Assembly (NCBI GenBank): GCA_016711125.1
Contig: JADJTQ010000003.1
Coordinates: forward strand, 124,001-188,000
Origin: Saprospiraceae bacterium
GTDB lineage: Bacteria; Bacteroidota; Bacteroidia; Chitinophagales; Saprospiraceae
DNA length: 64,000 nucleotides
Direction of reading: 5' to 3'
Both the position numbers and the translations under genes were made by a program. Below the pieces are notes generated by a model. It was not told where the DNA came from, searched no databases, and worked only from the letters and a program-made list of their open reading frames with translations. The stretch's first letter is position 1; each line of letters starts with the position of its first letter. Below are positions 8,021 through 18,675 of this stretch, in pieces.

Positions 8021-8915
8021 AGTTCAACTCGAGGTATTGTGTGGATTGTTTGGCAACAGTAGACAGGCTTTGCATAAAAAGCAAAAAGCATTTACAAGCG
8101 TGCGGTTGAAGAACACGTGATCCTTGATATGGTTTCCGACATACGCAAGGACATGCCTCGAATAGGTAGTAGAAAATTGGCTAAAATGTTGACAGACAAT
8201 AAGATATCAATTGGCCGTGATGCCTATTCGACATTTTAGGTAGAAACGGTCTATTAATCCGCCGTAGACGCAACCGAATCAAAACAACTCAGAGTCACCA
8301 TTGGCTTAGAAAATACCGGAATCTGACCAAAGGAATGAAGCCCATCGGGCCTAATCAGTTGTGGGTCAGTGACATAACGTACATTAAGACTATTGACGAG
8401 GTATTGTATCTATTTCTTATCACAGATGCTTATTCTAAGAAAATAGTCGGTTTTTGCCTTGCGGATACCTTGGAGGCAAGCAATGCAGTCATCGCGCTTA
8501 AAATGGCCTTCAAGCAAAAACCAAAGGTATCCTCAATCTGATACATCATTCGGATAGAGGAGTCCAATACTGTAGCAAAGATTATGTCAAATTATTGCTA
8601 AAAGAGAAAATACAAATCAGTATGACAGAAGATGGGGATCCGTTAGATAATTCGATTGCAGAAAGAGTGAACGGTATTCTAAAAGATGAGTGGATCTACA
8701 ACGTTGACGATCTGGATGCAAAGAAAGCTAAAAGCTATATTCCACTGATTATTAACATCTACAATGATAAGAGGCCTCATTTAAGCATTGACATGCTCAC
8801 ACCGAATCAAGCCCATCAAATGCAAGGAAACCTTACAAGACGATGGAAGAATTACCCACAAAAGAATAGATTTGTATCGGATGAAAGATATGTCTCAGAA
8901 GAATTATCCACATAA
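8001..8915 (+). pseudogene. IS3 orfB integrase/transposase (DDE), at least three frameshifts
   Basis: Pieced together, the frames read VKDLYPRVQLEVLCGLFG, then VEEHVILDMVSDIRKDMPRI, then FDILGRNGLLIRRRRNR and PIGPNQLWVSDITYIKT (first Asp), then LIHHSDRGVQYCS (second Asp) and NSIAERVNGILKDE (Glu). This is an rve-type integrase core. The frame breaks are near 8100, 8223 and 8527. Each is repaired by adding one base (for example CC to CCC at the second and AAA to AAAA at the third). The element may thus be intact in the organism if these are base-calling errors. Confidence 0.8.
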
Positions 8916-8969
8916 ATTTTCGTTTTCCACACCCCAAATTATATATGATGATAATGAATAATATGTTTG

Positions 8970-9476
8970 TCAACCTTTTTTAGGACGGGTCATACCTTTA
9001 TTTCGATTGTTTCTGAGTTCAGCTATTTCTAATTCAAGTACATTTATCCGTTCCGTAAGTTTCTTGATCTCAGCTAATTTACATGTAATTTGAGATTCAT
9101 CAGTATCAGTTTCCTCAAGAAGATATGTCCTCCTATAGATAGTAACTCCTTTAAGTTTTGTTACCCTATAGTAATCTTTGACGATTTCTTCTAGTGGTCG
9201 AGAAATGTCTTTATCCGGATATTGTTGCATGATTGCAACAACTTTACCATAAACTTTCACTTGTGTTTCCCTTACTCGTAAGAATTTACAAATGAAGGAA
9301 TATTTATTATAGCCTTTATTTCGAAGTTCTCTTTTATTTGACTCATAGTAGTCAGCAACTTTTGGATAAAAGTTCAATTTTATTCTTTCAGTTTCCTGCA
9401 AATCATCGACACTTGCCTGGCGCTCGTATTCTTCCTTTAGAGCTTTTAATTCCATAAGATTAATTAGTCCGTTCAA
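8970..9476 (-). CDS. Hypothetical protein with C-terminal coiled coil, 3' end truncated by the IS3 element
   Basis: The 168-aa reading starts MNGLINLMELKALKEEYERQ and ends with a coiled-coil segment (LAEIKKLTERINVLELEIAELR). The native sequence stops at about 8996. The last residues (TRPKKG) come from the IS3 right end, which supplies the stop codon at 8970-8972. The original C-terminus is lost. I do not recognise the family. It is charged, soluble and lacks a signal peptide. The start is uncertain; an internal Met (MELKAL) is a possible alternative. Confidence 0.6.
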   Translation of the reverse strand: MNGLINLMELKALKEEYERQASVDDLQETERIKLNFYPKVADYYESNKRELRNKGYNKYSFICKFLRVRETQVKVYGKVVAIMQQYPDKDISRPLEEIVKDYYRVTKLKGVTIYRRTYLLEETDTDESQITCKLAEIKKLTERINVLELEIAELRNNRNKGMTRPKKG

Positions 9477-9581
9477 GATAGGTCAAAATAGTATCATCGT
9501 AGATAATCTTTTTGCTTCATGAAGCATAAGATGTTACTACAGAGCCACAGACCTAGGGAAATCTACCATATTAAACAAATT

Positions 9582-10572
9582 CTATTTCGAAATCATCACG
9601 CCAATAATCAACCCTACCACTAATGCAGCAACCACCAAAATTAGATTGCGTCTCTCCTTGGCTTTAAGTTGCTTGATGGTTGTTTTATAGGCGATCTCTG
9701 TTTGTTGGTGCTGGAGCTGAAATTTTTCGCTAATCATTTTGGTGAGATGAGCCTCTGAATTCTCTTTCCTCTTACTCCCCTCTCGTAAATATCATTTAGG
9801 TAAGTACCCAACGCTGAAGGGGTGATGCATTTCTTATCGGCGATTAATTCGACCAGAGTCACGTCTTTCTCATGACCAACACCAGATATTAAAGCTGGTT
9901 TTGAGTAAAGCAAGTACTCGCCTAATCCTACGTCGTTAAAGATCTCCAAGCCCAGGCCCCCTCCCCTAAACAAGCAGATGATATCTGATTTTTGGATCTT
10001 TGGCTGAGACAGTGTTTTTTTGATCTGGTCGGCCGATCCCAGATTTGTCCGCACTTGGTTGATGCGGTAAAAATCTTAGTGGATTTCAACATGGATAAAA
10101 CATCGCGGTCGGTGATGGCACCCATGCCGGTCACAAATGTCAGCTCAACTTGCTCATCGCTAAGAATTCTGGCTTTAATAAGTTCGTCGCAGTTTTTAAT
10201 GCCCGCATTGGCCTTTTTTCGCTGGATTTCCAGTCTTTTGGCATGGACCTCGCTAAATTCTTTTTCCCTTTGCCGGATCAATTTACTCAGATTAGCGTAA
10301 ATGCCGATGGTACCATCTTTATTGACTCTTCTGGTGATGAATCCTTCAAAATCTATAGCCTTTTCATTAATTAGTTCAGCCCTAAATACTGCGGGAACTA
10401 TTAAGGTAATGGAATACTCACTTGCTTCATCAGTCAGCAGGTCATAATAGAACCCACTGTAGTCTCTACTCCCCTTTTGCTGGTATACGCCTTTAACCAG
10501 AATGATTTTTCGTTCTTCAGCGGCTTTGATCGAGTTGTTATAGATTTCGACGAGTGAATGTGGTGTGTACAT
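9582..10572 (-). pseudogene. xseA: Exodeoxyribonuclease VII large subunit-like gene (XseA), two frameshifts
   Basis: The reading starts MYTPHSLVEIYNNSIKAAEE, with an OB-like front domain, and continues to GMGAITDRDVLSML. It then shifts frame near 10065 to INQVRTNLGSADQIKK and the family hallmark PALISGVGHEKDVTLVELIA, where the nuclease-domain His sits. A second shift near 9765 leads to a tail ENSEAHLTKMISEKFQLQ with a C-terminal membrane segment (LILVVAALVVGLIIGVMI), stop at 9582-9584. Each shift is repaired by adding one base. At about 330 aa it is shorter than canonical XseA (about 400-450 aa), and the membrane tail is unusual. No xseB lies next to it. Confidence 0.75.
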
Positions 10573-10599
10573 GGAGATATGTCGGATTGCCAGTAGCAA

Positions 10600-11368
10600 A
10601 GTAAGATTAAATGACCAAAGCCAGGACTTAGATTTCTCACTGAACCCAGGATTGCTTTTCCATCTCCGTACTCCGAGAAACTTGTTTGAAAAGAGCTGAC
10701 TACCGGTGCTACTATTCCTATGCTAAATTAAGATCCTATGAATCTAATATGCACGATAATCAATCTTGTGTGTTCGAACATACATCGGGTATTTGAGTGC
10801 AAGGTTATTAATGTGTTTACGGTGTGGATGAAAAAGATTTATACTAAAATTTGGTAACAATAATATCCGATCGTCGAGTATTAAACATACTCAGTGGTTC
10901 CACTCCCACAATGGTTGCCAAATCAAGGATTTGGACCATTGTTGCCCCCTCCAAAGGGGGACACCTGAACCCCACAAATTAAGCTAAGCCGAAACGAAAT
11001 CGTCTTCGAAAGACTTTTCACAGAAGAAAACCAAGAACATTTATTATCCATAAGAAAGATGATTAAATTCTAAAATTACTTGGTCACGATGTCCCCCTTG
11101 AGGGGGTCGGGGGGTGGAATTTTCTTGGGTCATCGCTCGTATTTATTCAGGATTTCAGTCTTTGAGCTTGGAAAACAACATAGAAGCACATTAGGAAAGG
11201 TGCGTTTTTTTTGATTCCCCTCGACAGGCTCAGGGTAACTAATTTAAATCCTGAGCGAAAGTCGAAGGATTGGCAATCAAAAAATATCCAAACAAATTTG
11301 TCAAAGCTAAAGTCTATATCAATCAAAAATGTTTTGGACACATATGGATTTATTTACCACCCCACCCC
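10600..11368. repeat. Intergenic region with hairpins and dispersed repeats, no gene
   Basis: I see no convincing gene. There is a strong hairpin at 10908-10942, with arms ACAATGGT/CCAAATC and GATTTGG/ACCATTGT. Two copies of a G/C-run repeat (CCCCCTCCAAAGGGGG near 10946 and CCCCCTTGAGGGGG near 11093) belong to the family also seen at 47.6-48.2 kb. An interrupted palindrome lies near 11218-11275: CTCGACAGGCTCAGG and CCTGAGCGAAAGTCGAAGG, a type common between Bacteroidota genes. Confidence 0.7.
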
Positions 11369-13822
11369 TTACTCACTCCTCAACGCCTTGACCGGATTCA
11401 TAATCGCTGCTTTCAGACTTTGAGATCCAACCGTTAGGAACGCAATTAAGAGAGCGATGACAGATGCCATTAAAAAAACCACCCAACTGATTTCGATCCG
11501 GTAAGCAAAACTCTCTAACCAGCCACGTAGGAAATACCAGGTGAGAGGAATCGCAACGATGATACCTAACAGAACCAACAAGAGAAATTGACGCGACAGT
11601 AGCCCGACTATATTGGCTATGTTGGCGCCCAAAACTTTTCTGATTCCTATTTCTTTGGTACGTTGCTCAACCACAAAGGTAGAGAGACCAAAAAGACCAA
11701 GACAGGATACAATAATGGCCAGAGCGGCAAATACCAGAGTAATCTTACCCACTCTTTTTTCAGATTCGTACATTTTGCCAAAAGCCTCGTCGACAAATCG
11801 ATAGGCAAAGGGTTGACTGGGTGCCATTTTTTGCCAGATTGATTCCAGGTGCGATATGACTTTATCCGTACTGCCGGCCTGATACGCCACTGAAACACTA
11901 CCGGTTGAGCGCTCCAGGAATAAACCTAAAGCGCCTATTTTTTCTCGTAGACTTTCGTAGTGAAAATCTTCCACAACGCCAACAATGGTGTATTCTATAA
12001 AATCTTCCGGCTTAGGGGCTCCCTGAAAGTCTCCGGTACCATATATTTTTTTGCCGACGGGATCCTCATAACCAAGTATTTTAATCGCGGCTTCATTCAA
12101 GATGACGCCCATGCTGTCACCACCATATTGCTGATCAAAAAATCGACCTTCTTTCAATTGGAGATTATAGGTCTTTCCATAGTCATAATCCACACTCCAT
12201 ACGCCCATATTGATGGCCTGATCTTCTCTAAATTCTCTGATTTTTGAATAAGTTGAATTACTTCGTGAAGAAGGAATCGGTAAATATGAAGAAATACTGG
12301 CCGAGGTGACCGCAGGATCGAGTAAAATCTGTTGCTTGAATGATTCGATGTTATTCCTCAGTGTATAGGTGTCGTCAACTACCACCACCTGATCTTGTTG
12401 GAATCCTAGTTTTTTGGTGCGAATAAAATTTAACTGCTGATAAATCAAAAAGGTGCCAATGATTAACGAGGTAGCAATTATAAATTGAAATACCACCAAC
12501 GTATTTCGGAGTATGTGATCTCTGCTCTTGCCATGACCACTATCACGCATGATTTGCAGGGGCTTAAATGCTGAAAGAAAAAAGGCTGGATAACTGCCGG
12601 CAAGAATTCCAACAAGAAAAATACCACCAACTAATGTTAGCCAAAAAATTGGACTACTCCACGGCAATTGCAGTGCTGCTCCCGTGAGAGTGGCGTACCA
12701 GGGTTTTAATAGAATGGAAAACAAGATGGCAAGACCAAAGGCAAAAAAAGCCATGATGATTGATTCGCTCAAAAATTGATAAACTAATTGTTTTCTTTTG
12801 CTACCCAATACCTTTCTAACTGCTATTTCTTTGGCTCGTTGTGACGATTTGGCCGTTGTCAGATTCATAAAATTAATACAGGCGATTAATAGCACAAATA
12901 AAGCTACTGTCGAAAATATCCAGATATACCTGATGTCGCCGTTAGTACTCAATTCAACTTGCAAATCGGAATGTAAATGAATGTCTTTTAATCGTTGTAA
13001 CGGATAGCGTGCATGCTGACCGGTTTTTTCAAAGTCTTCCAGTGACATATTTAAAAGTGTCCTGGCGGTCAGACTTACCTTCTCGCGGGAAAGGTTTTCA
13101 AATTTTTCACTAAATGAATTATAATCAGTTCCCTCCTTTAAAAGCAAATACGTATGAAAATTATTATTCGACGCCCAAAAGGAAGGCGATGTCGCAATCT
13201 CTTCATTGCCATTGAGCGATAATAGCATATCTGCTTTAAAATGGTTGGTGACCGGTATGTTGGCAAACACACCTTTAATACTCCAGATATCCCGGTCGCT
13301 TAACAAAAGGTTTTTTCCCGTTACATTTTCTACCGTGCCAAATAATTTTTTCGCCAGGTTTTCAGATATAGCCAGGCTCTTTGGTTGGGTAAGGCAAGTC
13401 TCCGGGTCACCCAATATCACCTCAATCGGAAAAAGATTGAAAAAAGTGCTATCCACACTTAAAGCATCTTCCACCAAAAGATTGAGATGATCAGTGCCAT
13501 CCTCTCTGACCAGATAGGAGCCGTAATCTCTAAACCGACACCAGTCTTCAATCTCGGGCAGCACCTCAGCTGCATCGGGTGCCACCACGGAACCACTGAC
13601 TGCCATCCTCATAAGCATGCCACCGAAGTTGATATCGCCATAAGGTCTCACGATGCGTTCTAGCTTTGGATTCCATCGGTCATAGCTGATTTCATGGCTG
13701 ACATACATCAAAATCATCAGGCAACAAAGTACGCCGATAGAGAGGCCGACAATATTGGTTAGGCTGAATAGTTTGTGTTTGACCAAATTTCGAAAACCTA
13801 TTTTGATGTAGTTGAATAACAT
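11369..13822 (-). CDS. FtsX/MacB-like ABC transporter permease, Bacteroidota double type
   Basis: The protein has 817 aa and a start at MLFNYIKIGFRNLVKHKLFS, typical of Bacteroidota FtsX-like permeases. It has two tandem MacB_PCD plus FtsX units: a first TM near 20-40, a periplasmic domain, three TMs around 290-420, another TM near 440 (VVFQFIIATSLIIGTFLI), a second periplasmic domain, and three TMs at about 690-810. RAKEIAVRKVLGS and RTKEIGIRKVLGA mark the conserved cytoplasmic loops of each half. No ABC ATPase gene is adjacent, so the partner must be elsewhere. Lipid or peptide export or envelope stress is likely. Confidence 0.92.
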   Translation of the reverse strand: MLFNYIKIGFRNLVKHKLFSLTNIVGLSIGVLCCLMILMYVSHEISYDRWNPKLERIVRPYGDINFGGMLMRMAVSGSVVAPDAAEVLPEIEDWCRFRDYGSYLVREDGTDHLNLLVEDALSVDSTFFNLFPIEVILGDPETCLTQPKSLAISENLAKKLFGTVENVTGKNLLLSDRDIWSIKGVFANIPVTNHFKADMLLSLNGNEEIATSPSFWASNNNFHTYLLLKEGTDYNSFSEKFENLSREKVSLTARTLLNMSLEDFEKTGQHARYPLQRLKDIHLHSDLQVELSTNGDIRYIWIFSTVALFVLLIACINFMNLTTAKSSQRAKEIAVRKVLGSKRKQLVYQFLSESIIMAFFAFGLAILFSILLKPWYATLTGAALQLPWSSPIFWLTLVGGIFLVGILAGSYPAFFLSAFKPLQIMRDSGHGKSRDHILRNTLVVFQFIIATSLIIGTFLIYQQLNFIRTKKLGFQQDQVVVVDDTYTLRNNIESFKQQILLDPAVTSASISSYLPIPSSRSNSTYSKIREFREDQAINMGVWSVDYDYGKTYNLQLKEGRFFDQQYGGDSMGVILNEAAIKILGYEDPVGKKIYGTGDFQGAPKPEDFIEYTIVGVVEDFHYESLREKIGALGLFLERSTGSVSVAYQAGSTDKVISHLESIWQKMAPSQPFAYRFVDEAFGKMYESEKRVGKITLVFAALAIIVSCLGLFGLSTFVVEQRTKEIGIRKVLGANIANIVGLLSRQFLLLVLLGIIVAIPLTWYFLRGWLESFAYRIEISWVVFLMASVIALLIAFLTVGSQSLKAAIMNPVKALRSE

Positions 13823-14661
13823 AGTCCATTTAGTTTATTTAAAAGCAAGGGCGCTCCCGGTATCTATGGACGAGTGAAAAGTCAATTGGTTGCGGAGCTG
13901 AAGGTTTTTTTTGCAAAAAGCTGCATTGCAATCACAATTCGGACAAGCTATGCATGACTTACGCAAGGATCACTTTGTTTTCATAGTCTCTTTCAGCCCA
14001 ATAGAAGTTGATTTCGATCAGTCCAAAAAGTCATTTTCTTTCAAACCTGCCCTTGGGACCTAATTTACTTAATTAAGTTTCTTTATTTCTTTACCATATC
14101 ATCTCCAGAAAATATTGGTAAGTAAATCTAGGAGGATGTTGAAATACTCACATCGCGCTGATTTTACAAAATATAACTTTATACTATAACATGATTAATC
14201 CGTTCTCGCCGTTCCTGACTTTGTTGAGACTCAGTCTGTTACAACTTCCAGTAGCATCCTTCGTCTCGCCGCGTCAGAAACGTCGATTTACGGATTCAGC
14301 ATCAAGTTGCGTATTTCAACAGCCTCCTAGGCTTGTTCTTCCAGAATTTATTGGGTATGGTGACACCGGCTTAGTATGTGTAGGTGGGGTCCCACACCCA
14401 AGTTGGAGCGTTGGATTTTATACAGCGGATTAGGTAACAATATCATTTTCATAAACTAATTTCTTATTGTCACAAATAGTTGATTATTAAACGAAAGTAG
14501 CCTTATAAAATCCAGCGGAGACTTGGGATGTGGGTCACCGAGCATACAGCCGGCAGTTTTGGCTCCACTTTTTGCTGCCAAAAAGTGGAAAAAAATTATT
14601 CTCTAGGAAGATGCATAGGGGTAAGAACATATCGGTAACGAGTGCCAAAACTTAAGGTAAT
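13823..14661. repeat. 839-bp intergenic region with a large imperfect inverted repeat
   Basis: No supportable gene. A possible 80-codon frame at 14191-14433 has no family resemblance. An imperfect inverted repeat joins 14383-14422 and 14504-14539: the left arm ends GCGTTGGATTTTATA and the right begins TATAAAATCCAGCGG, with ACTTGGG and GGGTCACC blocks further out. The 16-bp word GTATTTCAACAGCCTC at about 14311 recurs exactly at about 46445. Confidence 0.6.
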
Positions 14662-15213
14662 TTATTTTAAAATCTCCGACAAAAGTATTTTCGCCCGCAA
14701 TACAGTTGCAACAGTCAATGCATCGCGAATTTGACCTTCCAAAACCATTCTTACCAATTCATCAAAATGAATCTTCTTCACCTGCAGATTTTCTGTTTCC
14801 TCCGGGGCTGCGTTGCCATTGCTGATTCCTTGAGCTAGATAACTGAGACTGACTTCGTCTGATACAGAGTTAGAAAGATCCATCTCCAAAATAGGAGTCC
14901 ATTTCGTTGCTTCCAGTCCGGTTTCCTCCTTCAATTCCCGCTTAGCGGCTTCAAGAGTGGCTTCCCCTTCGGGACATCCTCCTTCCGGAATCTCCCAGCT
15001 ATAGCTTTGTAGGACGTACCGGTATTGGCCGACTATATAGGTGAATCCTTCATCATCAATGGGTAGAATAGCAATGGCTATATTTTTATAATGAACTGTA
15101 CCATATATACCTCGATTTCCCGACGGATTAATCACATTCCGGTGCTCTACCCTGATCCAGGGGTTTTCATAAACAATAGCTTTGTCCAATGTTTTCCAAT
15201 CGGAATATTCCAT
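14662..15213 (-). CDS. Nudix hydrolase, ADP-ribose pyrophosphatase-like
   Basis: The 183-aa protein has a complete Nudix box at about 98-120: GGCPEGEATLEAAKREL then KEETGLE, matching GX5EX7REUXEEXGU. The preceding VGQYRYVLQSYSWEIPEGG and the overall length fit the ADP-ribose/NDP-sugar pyrophosphatase branch (NudF-like). It would cleave nucleoside diphosphate-linked metabolites using divalent metal. It is transcribed away from the aldo/keto reductase gene and has its own short upstream region. Confidence 0.88.
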   Translation of the reverse strand: MEYSDWKTLDKAIVYENPWIRVEHRNVINPSGNRGIYGTVHYKNIAIAILPIDDEGFTYIVGQYRYVLQSYSWEIPEGGCPEGEATLEAAKRELKEETGLEATKWTPILEMDLSNSVSDEVSLSYLAQGISNGNAAPEETENLQVKKIHFDELVRMVLEGQIRDALTVATVLRAKILLSEILK

Positions 15214-15292
15214 AGGTCTTTAGATTTTTACCGGAATCGGAACTAATTAATTTTTCCCTATTTTCGGTTTTTTTACAGACTCAACTGAATAG

Positions 15293-16211
15293 ATGATCAA
15301 TATGAAATTTGATGTATTAGGTAAAACCGGTGTAAAAGTAAGCAAGATTTGTTTAGGAACGATGACCTGGGGAGAGCAGAATAGTGAAGCAGAGGCGCAT
15401 CAGCAAATGGACTATGCCTTAGACCGGGGCATCAATTTTTTTGACACCGCCGAACTTTATGCAGTACCTATCCAGGCAAAAACTCAGGGACTAACAGAAC
15501 AATATATGGGTACCTGGTTTAAGAAAACTGGTAATCGGGATAAAGTGATTCTGGCTTCCAAAATCGTGGGTCCGGGCAATGGCGCCCATTGGATACGACC
15601 GGAGATCAATTTTAAAAAGGAATCTCTAAAAAAGGCGGTTGAGGATAGCCTTCAACGGATGCAAACGGATTGTATTGATCTTTATCAACTACATACCCCT
15701 GAACGAAAAACCAATTTTTTTGGCCGTCTCGGATACACCCATGATCCTGATGATAATTGGGAAGAAAATTTTCTGGAAGTCTTAGAAGGGCTGGACATCC
15801 TTGTACAGGAGGGAAAAATTAAATATTGGGGGCTCTCAAACGAAACACCATGGGCTACCATGCGCTGCATATACCTGGCTGAAAAACATCATTTACCCCG
15901 GCTTGTCAGTATTCAAAATCCTTATAATCTTCTCAATCGTAGTTATGAGGTAGGATTGGCAGAAATTTCCATTCGTGAAAATGCCGGCTTGTTAGCTTAT
16001 TCACCGATGGCTTTCGGATTACTTTCGGGCAAATTTCATGAAAAAACAGACACGCCCAATGACCGTATTAACCAGTTTAAAGTGATGTCTCGCTACAACG
16101 GTGAAATGTCATGGAAAGCAACCGCTAAATACCTGAAATTGCCAAAAAATATAATGTCAGTTTAGCTCAAATGTCTTTTGTCCACAAGGAAATAAGTAAT
16201 CCGGCACCTTA
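15293..16211 (+). pseudogene. Aldo/keto reductase (Tas-like), frameshifted and C-terminally truncated
   Basis: The reading MINMKFDVLGKTGVKVSKICLGTMTWGEQN runs well to SWKATAKYL and matches the NADP-dependent aldo/keto reductase family: DTAELYAVP catalytic Tyr region, K in VILASKIVG, LYQLHTPE with His. The open frame ends at 16165. Adding one base near 16133 continues EIAKKYNVSLAQMSF as in Tas-like proteins, but it ends soon at 16211 (NPAP). Thus about 30-40 C-terminal residues, including part of the cofactor-binding region, are missing, and a repeat-rich stretch follows. The start may instead be the ATG at 15302. Confidence 0.8.
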
Positions 16212-16340
16212 GACCGTTGAGTGGTGAGCTTACCAATCCCTACGGGCTTGGGAGTCTCACCCACACAAGCTTCATTACCCGATCCATGTATACCAATTCC
16301 TCTGGGCTTGGGATTCCCTTATTTATGTTAATGCAAGGAA

Positions 16341-16412
16341 AGGGACATCCGACATCCGACACCCGACACCCCGACACCCCGACACCCGACACCCGACACC
16401 CGGCACCCGGCA
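16341..16412. repeat. Short tandem repeat (GACACCC-type)
   Basis: About nine near-perfect copies of a 7-8-bp unit (variants of CCGACACC) lie in tandem, from GACATCCGACATCC through CCGACACC units to CCCGGCACCC. Just upstream, two diverged copies of ACCAATnCCTnnGGGCTTGGGA lie near 16230 and 16290. This is non-coding filler between the reductase remnant and the riboswitch. Confidence 0.75.
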
Positions 16413-16485
16413 TCGAATTTATTTCCAAACGGCGGAATTGATCCGCCGCTACTACTACAATATAATTTGTCTAAATTTGTCCATG

Positions 16486-16650
16486 TATTGGTGTTTGGTT
16501 ATTTAAAATGACCAGGCTTAATAGGGAATCCGGTGAAAAACCGGAGCAGTCTCCGCTGCTGTAAGCTCACACAATCCTCTGGCCGATGCCACTTTCTCTG
16601 ATAGGAGATGGGAAGGCGCCAGAATGGAGAGCAAGCCAGAAGACCTGCCA
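16486..16650 (+). promoter_or_regulatory. Cobalamin (adenosylcobalamin) riboswitch upstream of btuB
   Basis: The conserved elements are in order: the core GGGAATCCGGTGAAAAACCG (16524-16543), GAGCAGTCTCCGCTGCTGTAA, GATGCCACT near 16585, GGGAAGGC near 16610, and the B12 box AAGCCAGAAGACCTGCC (16633-16649). This is a nearly full match to the cobalamin riboswitch aptamer. It lies about 130 bp before a TonB-dependent receptor, the classic arrangement for B12-repressed uptake genes. Confidence 0.96.
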
Positions 16651-16779
16651 TACGATTGATTCATAAGGCTTCGGGGTAAAAGTCGATGATCATTGTCACT
16701 GTATTGGATATCGCCTGTTTGCATATCTATCAGTTTCCTGCTCATCTACGATTACCTTCTGTCATGATTAACTAGTAGA

Positions 16780-18662
16780 ATGTTTCGAGGTAGTACAATG
16801 CTGCTCTGTTTGTTGGTGCCATCTTTCCTGATGTCGCAGGTTGATACTATTCTCACATTGGATTCCGTGGTGATTACTGCCTTGCCGCTGAGGTCGTTAG
16901 ATTTTGGCAGCAATGTCAAGGTATTTGATGCCGAAGATTTAAGAACGAACCAAAGCTCGAATGTCGCAGATTTTTTAAGCGATAAAAATCTGGCGTTTAT
17001 TAAGACGTATGGTCAGGGCACTTTAGCTACTTCTTCTTTTCGTGGAGGCAGCGCTGGTCAAAGTCTGGTTTTATGGAATGGTTTACCCGTACATAGCCCC
17101 ATGCTTGGGCAGTTGGATTTTTCCTTGTTACCCATCGGGTTTGTAGATGAAATCAGGGTGCAGCCAGGTGGTAATAGTAGTCTTTGGGGTAGTGGAGCCG
17201 TAGCTGGTTCCATCTCGCTTGACAATCATTTTAAATTACCACCTTCAGTTTTTCTTGATTTTGAATTGGGTAGTTTTAATAATGTTTCCCAAAATCTTCA
17301 GCTACGGCTTGGGCGGAAAAAATTGAAAAGTGCGACCAGGATTTTGTTTGAGAAATCAAGAAATAATTTTCCATATCGTCCTTTCGTAGGAGCACCGGAA
17401 ATTAGATTGGACCATGCGAAAATTCTTCAGAAGGGTGTCATGCAATCATTTGAATATGCATTGCGGAAAAATCAAAAATTGGCATTTCATTTTTGGCATC
17501 AGGATACCGACCGCGAAATTCCCCCCCTGCTAACTCAGACAGAAAGTCTGGCCCAACAGCAAGATCGAGCAACCCGAATGGCATTTATTTTCAAAGGAGA
17601 AAAATCTCGTTCGATTTATGAATGGAAGCTTGGATACTTTGCCGAACATAATAATTACCAGGATGAGAAGATTAGGTTAGAGAGTGCTAATTTATTCACG
17701 ACCTGGATGACCGATTTTGCCCAGGACTGGATCATGAAACCGTGGTTGAGAATCTCATTGGGCACAACCCATTCATATACCGGTGCGAGGGCAGATGCCT
17801 ATAGTGATCGAGCGCACGAATATCGTGGTGCCATATTTTTAAGTAGCCGGGTTACAATTAGAAAGCTCCTTTTAATGGCTGCCTTGCGAAAACAATGGGC
17901 AGATAATCAATCCGTACCTCTGATTCCTTTGTTATCGTTTCAATATCCGGTCACACCCCAATTCATGATTAGAGGAAAACTATCACGGGACTACCGGCTG
18001 CCTACTTTAAATGACCGGTTTTGGATACCAGGTGGTAATCCAGCATTGAAGGCCGAAAATGGTTGGAGTCAGGAAATCACATTTTCGTGGGATAAAAGTA
18101 TCCAGGACTGGTCATGGTCTTATCAGGTGACCGGATATAATCGATTGATTCATGATTGGATTATTTGGACCCGTAAGGATGGACAGTCTTTTTTTTCTCC
18201 CGAAAATATCGCCAAGGTTTGGAGCCGTGGGCTTGAACAAAATATCAAGATCACCCATACTTCGGCAGAAGGTTCTATTGTGTCCACTCTTCAGGCCTCT
18301 TATACTTTCTTAAAATCAACCAATGAGATCGCTGTTACCAATCCATTGCTGGCCAAGGGACAACAGCTTATTTATACGCCCCGGCAACAGGCTTCGGCTG
18401 GATTTTCTCTACAATTGAAGAAAATGGGGTTTTCCTATAAGCATTTCCTGACCGGAAGCTATCAGGGTATCGATCAAAATTTATCAAGATTTGACTTGGG
18501 TGCTATAGAGCTAAATATGTTTCCAATACTTTTCAGGCAACATGCGCATCTTTTATTGAGTTGAATAATATCTGGAACCGTGAATACCAGGTGATCGAAA
18601 ACAGACCCATGCCCGGGAGAAATTACCGGGTCGGTTTGAAATTAAAATTTTGCATTAAATAA
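16780..18662 (+). pseudogene. btuB: TonB-dependent cobalamin receptor BtuB, one frameshift near the C-terminus
   Basis: The frame starts with a signal peptide (LLCLLVPSFLMSQ), then a plug domain (SSNVADFLSDKNLAFIKTYG, SFRGGSAGQSLVLWNGLPVH) and a beta-barrel. The uninterrupted frame ends at 18564. Adding one base near 18513 (CTAAATAT to CTAAAATAT) restores YVSNTFQATCASFIELNNIW and NREYQVIENRPMPGRNY, the typical receptor end, with a stop at 18660-18662. Length would be about 626 aa. The riboswitch upstream and DUF4465 gene 14 bp downstream identify cobalamin uptake. The frameshift looks like a base-calling under-count. A start at 16798 is also possible. Confidence 0.88.
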
Positions 18663-18675
18663 ATGAGCAATAACT

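Larger units (their letters stand above)
7600..8992. mobile_element. IS3-family insertion sequence, 1393 bp, with TAC target duplication
   Basis: The left end TGACTTGTCCT and the reverse-complemented right end TGACCCGTCCT match, and both continue, after five divergent bases, into AGGTTGACA. The 3-bp sequence TAC occurs just outside each end (7597-7599 and 8993-8995). Inside are an orfA-like HTH/leucine-zipper gene and an orfB-like DDE integrase, both with several frameshifts. The insertion falls between the WYL gene and the 3' end of a minus-strand gene, which it truncates. Confidence 0.9.

Noticed and set aside
14191..14433. 80-codon frame in the intergenic region
   Set aside because: Arg/Ser/Pro-rich composition, no family resemblance, overlaps the inverted repeat arm.
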